Shown piece by piece: positions 7,901 through 9,819 of a DNA stretch of 9,819 nucleotides (positions are counted from its first letter, which is position 1; every line of letters starts with the position of its first letter). Below the pieces are notes generated by a model, which was given only the letters and a program-made list of their open reading frames with translations, made no database searches and was not told the origin of the DNA. The translations under genes were made by a program, and so were the position numbers. Source of the stretch: an uncultured Robiginitomaculum sp. (GTDB lineage Bacteria; Pseudomonadota; Alphaproteobacteria; Caulobacterales; Maricaulaceae); assembly GCA_938003555.1 (NCBI GenBank), contig CALKXN010000252.1, positions 1 to 9,819 on the forward strand. Reading direction: 5' to 3'.

Positions 7901-8295
7901 ACGTGATCGAAAAACTAAATAAGGCCGAACAAGAGCGCCTTTTATCTTCAGGCAAATCCATTCCGGATTTTGACCCGGGCGATACACTTATCGTTCAAGT
8001 GCGTATTACCGAAGGTAGCCGCACACGTCTGCAAGCCTTTGAAGGCGTTTGCATTGCCCGTTCCGGCGCTGGCCTGAATGAAGCGTTTACAGTTCGCAAA
8101 ATTTCTTATGGCGAAGGCGTCGAGCGCGTTTTCCCAATCTTCAGCCCATTGGTTGAAGAAATCGAAGTCAAGCGCCGTGGCCGTGTTCGCCGCGCGAAAC
8201 TTTATTACTTGCGTGAGCGCCGAGGTAAGTCCGCGCGTATCAAAGAGCGCACAACAGGCCACGGCATGAAAGACGGCCGCGCCATCAAAAAGTAA
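7897..8295 (+). CDS. rplS: Large ribosomal subunit protein bL19
   Basis: bL19 lies at the interface of the 30S and 50S subunits. The 132 residues show the family pattern: [20 protein letters not shown], then [25 protein letters not shown], the [36 protein letters not shown] block split over residues 76-111, and a basic tail. The tail after the GKSARIKE motif is longer than in E. coli (about 115 residues), as I would expect in alphaproteobacteria. The start codon overlaps the trmD stop as ATGA, and AGGAG (7885-7889) sits 7 bases upstream. Coupled translation with trmD is therefore well supported. A strong terminator follows the stop by 23 bases, closing the transcript. Confidence 0.98.
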   Translation: MNVIEKLNKAEQERLLSSGKSIPDFDPGDTLIVQVRITEGSRTRLQAFEGVCIARSGAGLNEAFTVRKISYGEGVERVFPIFSPLVEEIEVKRRGRVRRAKLYYLRERRGKSARIKERTTGHGMKDGRAIKK

Positions 8296-8318
8296 GCTCT
8301 GCTTTCTATTAGAATTTC

Positions 8319-8346
8319 AAACCCGTCTCTTTGAGGCGGGTTTTTT
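8319..8346 (+). terminator. Rho-independent terminator after rplS
   Basis: An 11-bp stem (8319-8329 with 8333-8343, one T-G pair) has a TTT loop and runs into a T-tract at 8341-8346. The GC-rich core is CCCG with CGGG. Read from the minus strand, the same hairpin is followed by TTTGAAATT, so it may also weakly end transcripts coming from the convergent nuclease gene. Confidence 0.92.
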
Positions 8347-8368
8347 ATTGGGCGCAACTATGCTGCGT

Positions 8369-8400
8369 TATCTAGAGCGCAGCGAAGGATCCATAGCTAG
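8369..8400 (+). repeat. Left inverted-repeat copy flanking the GIY-YIG gene
   Basis: The core GCGCAGCG-AAGGATCCA (8377-8393) matches the reverse complement of the right copy, apart from a 3-base gap. Outside it, ATCTAGAG (8370-8377) matches ATCCAGAG of the other copy. Inside it, GGATCC-N4-CTAG occurs in both. The last CTAG supplies the nuclease stop codon. This copy is shorter and has lost the inner GC hairpin seen on the right. Confidence 0.75.
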
Positions 8401-8717
8401 ATGTTCCCGCCGCGCATAAATCTTTCATATAGCTCAACCCATTCAGGGTTCTTGGTCTCAAGTAGATCGATTTTAAATTTTCGAGATTTCCCTTTAAGAT
8501 ATTTCTCGCGCGTAATGGCATCCTGCGGCGACTCGAAAACCTCGTAATAAACTAAACGGTGAATTTTATACCGCGCAGTGTAACTTTTCGGATTTTCATT
8601 GCTTTTGTGCTCTAAGACTCTGCGGCCAAGATCATTCGTTACGCCGATATAAATCGAACCATTTTTGGCACTGGCCAATATGTAAACATAGTAAGCGAGT
8701 GAATCTGCGTAATTCAT
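8397..8717 (-). CDS. Small single-domain GIY-YIG nuclease (YhbQ/UPF0213-like)
   Basis: This 106-residue protein is almost entirely one GIY-YIG domain. The diagnostic motifs are YVY (10-12, at the GIY position) and YIG (23-25) separated by ILASAKNGSI, followed by the catalytic-Arg helix NDLGRRVLEHK (28-38, Arg32/Arg33 and His37). The putative metal-binding Glu71 is in ITREKYLKGKSRKFK. NPEW (90-93) is common near the end of this small subfamily. The active site looks complete, so an endonuclease fold is likely, but the substrate is unknown. There is no extra DNA-binding domain, unlike in homing endonucleases. The ATG at 8717 has only a weak TAGG upstream. The gene runs against rplS and is closely enclosed by inverted repeats. 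Confidence 0.9.
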   Translation of the reverse strand: MNYADSLAYYVYILASAKNGSIYIGVTNDLGRRVLEHKSNENPKSYTARYKIHRLVYYEVFESPQDAITREKYLKGKSRKFKIDLLETKNPEWVELYERFMRGGNI

Positions 8718-8725
8718 GGATAGAC

Positions 8726-8767
8726 CTAGACTTGGATCCTTCGGCGCTGCGCGCCTCTGGATGACAG
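8726..8767 (-). repeat. Right inverted-repeat copy, REP-like imperfect palindrome
   Basis: On the plus strand TGGATCCTTCG (8733-8743) and GCGCTGCGC (8744-8752) mirror the left copy, and CTCTGGATGACAG (8755-8767) extends it. The copy can fold on itself: ATCC (8736-8739) with GGAT (8759-8762), a 3x3 internal loop, then GGCGC (8743-8747) with GCGCC (8751-8755) around TGC. The GGATGACAG end resembles dispersed GGATGACA-type repeats that I recall from many bacterial chromosomes. Confidence 0.75.
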
Positions 8768-8777
8768 AAATTGGGTG

Positions 8778-9161
8778 CTAATCCACGCACAACCCCGGCT
8801 GCACAACTCCGCCGATGATTTCGCTATTGCATCCAAACGGGTTGTCTGTGGCTTGGCACTCACCTGTGCCTTCATATCCGGCGGCGTCAAAATCACCAGC
8901 ATAGCATTGGCCCTCACACTGCGCGCTGTCGGTGCAGACGGCTCCGGCGTCGCTATAGGGCAGGGTGCAGCGGTTTGCGCCGAGCAGTCCGGCGGGGCCG
9001 TAGCTGCCGCCTTTGGCCATGCAGACCTCTGCGCTGGATACAGGTTTAGGCGCTGTGATCTCTGGAGTTTCAACGCGCTCTTGTTTGATCGGGCCACTGG
9101 CGCAGGCTGATACATATATCAAAGTCACCGCCATTAGGGCGCTTCGCAGAACTCTATCCAT
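8778..9161 (-). CDS. Cysteine-rich exported lipoprotein of unknown function
   Basis: From the ATG at 9161 the protein has 127 residues and begins with a textbook lipoprotein signal: MDRVLRS, a hydrophobic stretch, and lipobox YVSAC with Cys20. A Pro/Glu-rich linker follows, then a compact domain with eight Cys (about 47, 65, 76, 82, 86, 102, 111, 125), including CTDSAQCEGQC and NPFGC, ending in GLCVD. Four disulfides are possible in the periplasm. The family is not named to me, although I have an impression of similar small exported proteins in alphaproteobacteria. In-frame starts at 9170 (ATG), 9173 (GTG) and 9197 (TTG) also exist. None has a clear Shine-Dalgarno. The 9161 start gives the best signal peptide and overlaps the upstream stop, suggesting coupled translation. 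Confidence 0.8.
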   Translation of the reverse strand: MDRVLRSALMAVTLIYVSACASGPIKQERVETPEITAPKPVSSAEVCMAKGGSYGPAGLLGANRCTLPYSDAGAVCTDSAQCEGQCYAGDFDAAGYEGTGECQATDNPFGCNSEIIGGVVQPGLCVD

Positions 9162-9624
9162 AATAATCATCACATGTTGAATAGTCGCCTTTGGCAACGG
9201 ATTTACTGCCCCAATTTGCGGGATTGATGGGCTGGTTTCCGTCGGGGGTCACATAGCTGTAACTATAGAGGCATGACCCGCTGCGAAATTCATAGAAGCA
9301 ATGGGAGATTTCGCGGTTTTGCTCGTCATAGCGAAAACACATCTGATCATTTTCAATATTCCAAATGCCTTTAGAGCCAAATTCGCCTTCGTGGTAATCG
9401 GTCTTTCCGTCCTTGGTCATCTTCTCGGTAAAATGGGTTGTCGTGCTCCGCGATGTTGGGATTTTATAAACGCCATAAAGCGTCTTTCCAGCATAGGCCT
9501 CGCGCAGTTCATCGCCGCGTAACCGTTCAAGCGTATTTGCGTCAGGCACATGGCGACTGACTTGGGCGGCAGCGGGCATGACAGTGAGGGCCGCAAAACT
9601 AAGAAGCGCTAAATATTTCATCAT
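9154..9624 (-). CDS. Exported four-cysteine protein of unknown function, tandem paralogue 1
   Basis: This 156-residue protein has a signal peptide (MMKYLALLSFAALTVMPAAA, likely cut before Gln21). The mature part holds LRGDELREAYAGKTLYGVY (36-53), FTEKMTKDGKTDYHEGEFGSKG in two adjoining stretches, and the block WNIENDQMCFRY (88-99). Then come CF (109-110), GSCLYSYSY and the C-terminal GDYSTCDDYYG. Cys96, 109, 118 and 151 all have counterparts in the neighbouring partial gene. I do not recognise a named domain. The pattern of an aromatic strand-rich small periplasmic protein is all I can support. The ATG at 9624 overlaps the upstream stop as ATGA. A second ATG follows at 9621. The 3' end overlaps the lipoprotein gene by 8 bases. 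Confidence 0.82.
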   Translation of the reverse strand: MMKYLALLSFAALTVMPAAAQVSRHVPDANTLERLRGDELREAYAGKTLYGVYKIPTSRSTTTHFTEKMTKDGKTDYHEGEFGSKGIWNIENDQMCFRYDEQNREISHCFYEFRSGSCLYSYSYVTPDGNQPINPANWGSKSVAKGDYSTCDDYYG

Positions 9625-9819
9625 CCGATTAAATCATCACAGGTTGAGATGTCCCCTTTGCGAATGGATTTCACGCTCCAGGCATTTGCGTTGACGGGGC
9701 CAAAGGCGGTTGTGTCACGCGGGCTATATCCATAAATACAGGTGCCGGATTGATACATACGGAAACAATGGCGGCCCGGAAAATTATCATATTCAAAGCA
9801 CATGACGTCTTGGACCATA
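9621..9819 (-). CDS. Exported four-cysteine protein, tandem paralogue 2, 5' end outside window
   Basis: The frame is open to the window edge. The ATG at 9818 reads MVQDVMCFEYD and aligns with the interior NDQMCFRYDE of the downstream neighbour, so it is not the true start. The visible C-terminal part repeats the neighbour's features: MCFEY, HCF, SGTCIYGY, W-x-x-KSIRKGD and the ending STCDDLIG. All four Cys are at matching places. A recent or maintained tandem duplication is the simple reading. Its signal peptide would lie beyond the edge. Confidence 0.8.
   Translation of the reverse strand, partial: MVQDVMCFEYDNFPGRHCFRMYQSGTCIYGYSPRDTTAFGPVNANAWSVKSIRKGDISTCDDLIG

Larger units (their letters stand above)
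8369..8767. mobile_element. Candidate compact unit: GIY-YIG gene bracketed by inverted REP-like repeats
   Basis: Two inverted copies of one repeat lie directly against a single small nuclease gene, one at its stop codon and one 9 bases before its start. The unit sits between a terminator and another operon and breaks no visible gene. The layout resembles REP-associated transposase units in outline, but here with a GIY-YIG protein. That it moves, or that the protein acts on the repeats, is inference from arrangement alone. Confidence 0.4.

Noticed and set aside
8775..9110. Plus-strand frame of 111 codons opposite the lipoprotein gene
   Set aside because: It is antisense to a better-supported gene, has no ribosome-binding site and no recognisable domain.
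8726..9115. Minus-strand frame ending in SSRGAQRRRIQV next to the lipoprotein gene
   Set aside because: Its end is simply the translated right-hand repeat, a common source of false gene ends. The lipoprotein frame with signal peptide and eight Cys is the real gene.

Overview
The window reads as the chromosome of an alphaproteobacterium. The gene order cpaC-cpaD-cpaE-cpaF-tadB-tadC is the Caulobacter-type Tad/Flp pilus layout, and trmD and rplS have ordinary proteobacterial features. Base composition looks intermediate rather than strongly GC-rich. I would guess a stalked or marine relative of Caulobacterales/Maricaulales, but the sequence alone does not settle the genus.

Region 1 (1-6458, plus strand) is the 3' half of a Tad pilus assembly operon: the end of the outer-membrane secretin (cpaC), its lipoprotein partner (cpaD), the MinD/ParA-like polar localisation factor (cpaE/tadZ), the hexameric secretion ATPase (cpaF/tadA), and two inner-membrane platform proteins (tadB, tadC). 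Gaps are only 8-23 bases, with no internal terminator, so they are almost certainly one transcript. CpaF powers pilin assembly on the TadB/TadC platform, the fibre leaves through CpaC/CpaD, and CpaE places the machine. The upstream pilin, prepilin peptidase and cpaB genes would lie outside the window.

Region 2 (6459-8346, plus strand) holds an unrecognised four-helix membrane protein whose ribosome-binding site lies partly in a small GAAA-loop hairpin. It is followed by trmD and rplS, which overlap by four bases, and a strong Rho-independent terminator. The usual rpsP-rimM partners of trmD-rplS are not present upstream.

Region 3 (8369-8767) is the most interesting part: a 106-residue GIY-YIG nuclease gene on the minus strand, tightly bracketed by inverted copies of a GGATCC-containing, REP-like repeat. 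It looks like a compact single-gene mobile or repeat-associated unit lying between the rplS terminator and the next operon.

Region 4 (8778-9819, minus strand) is an overlapping three-gene set of exported proteins: two tandem paralogues with four conserved cysteines (the upstream one cut by the window edge) and a cysteine-rich lipoprotein. Their functions are unknown.
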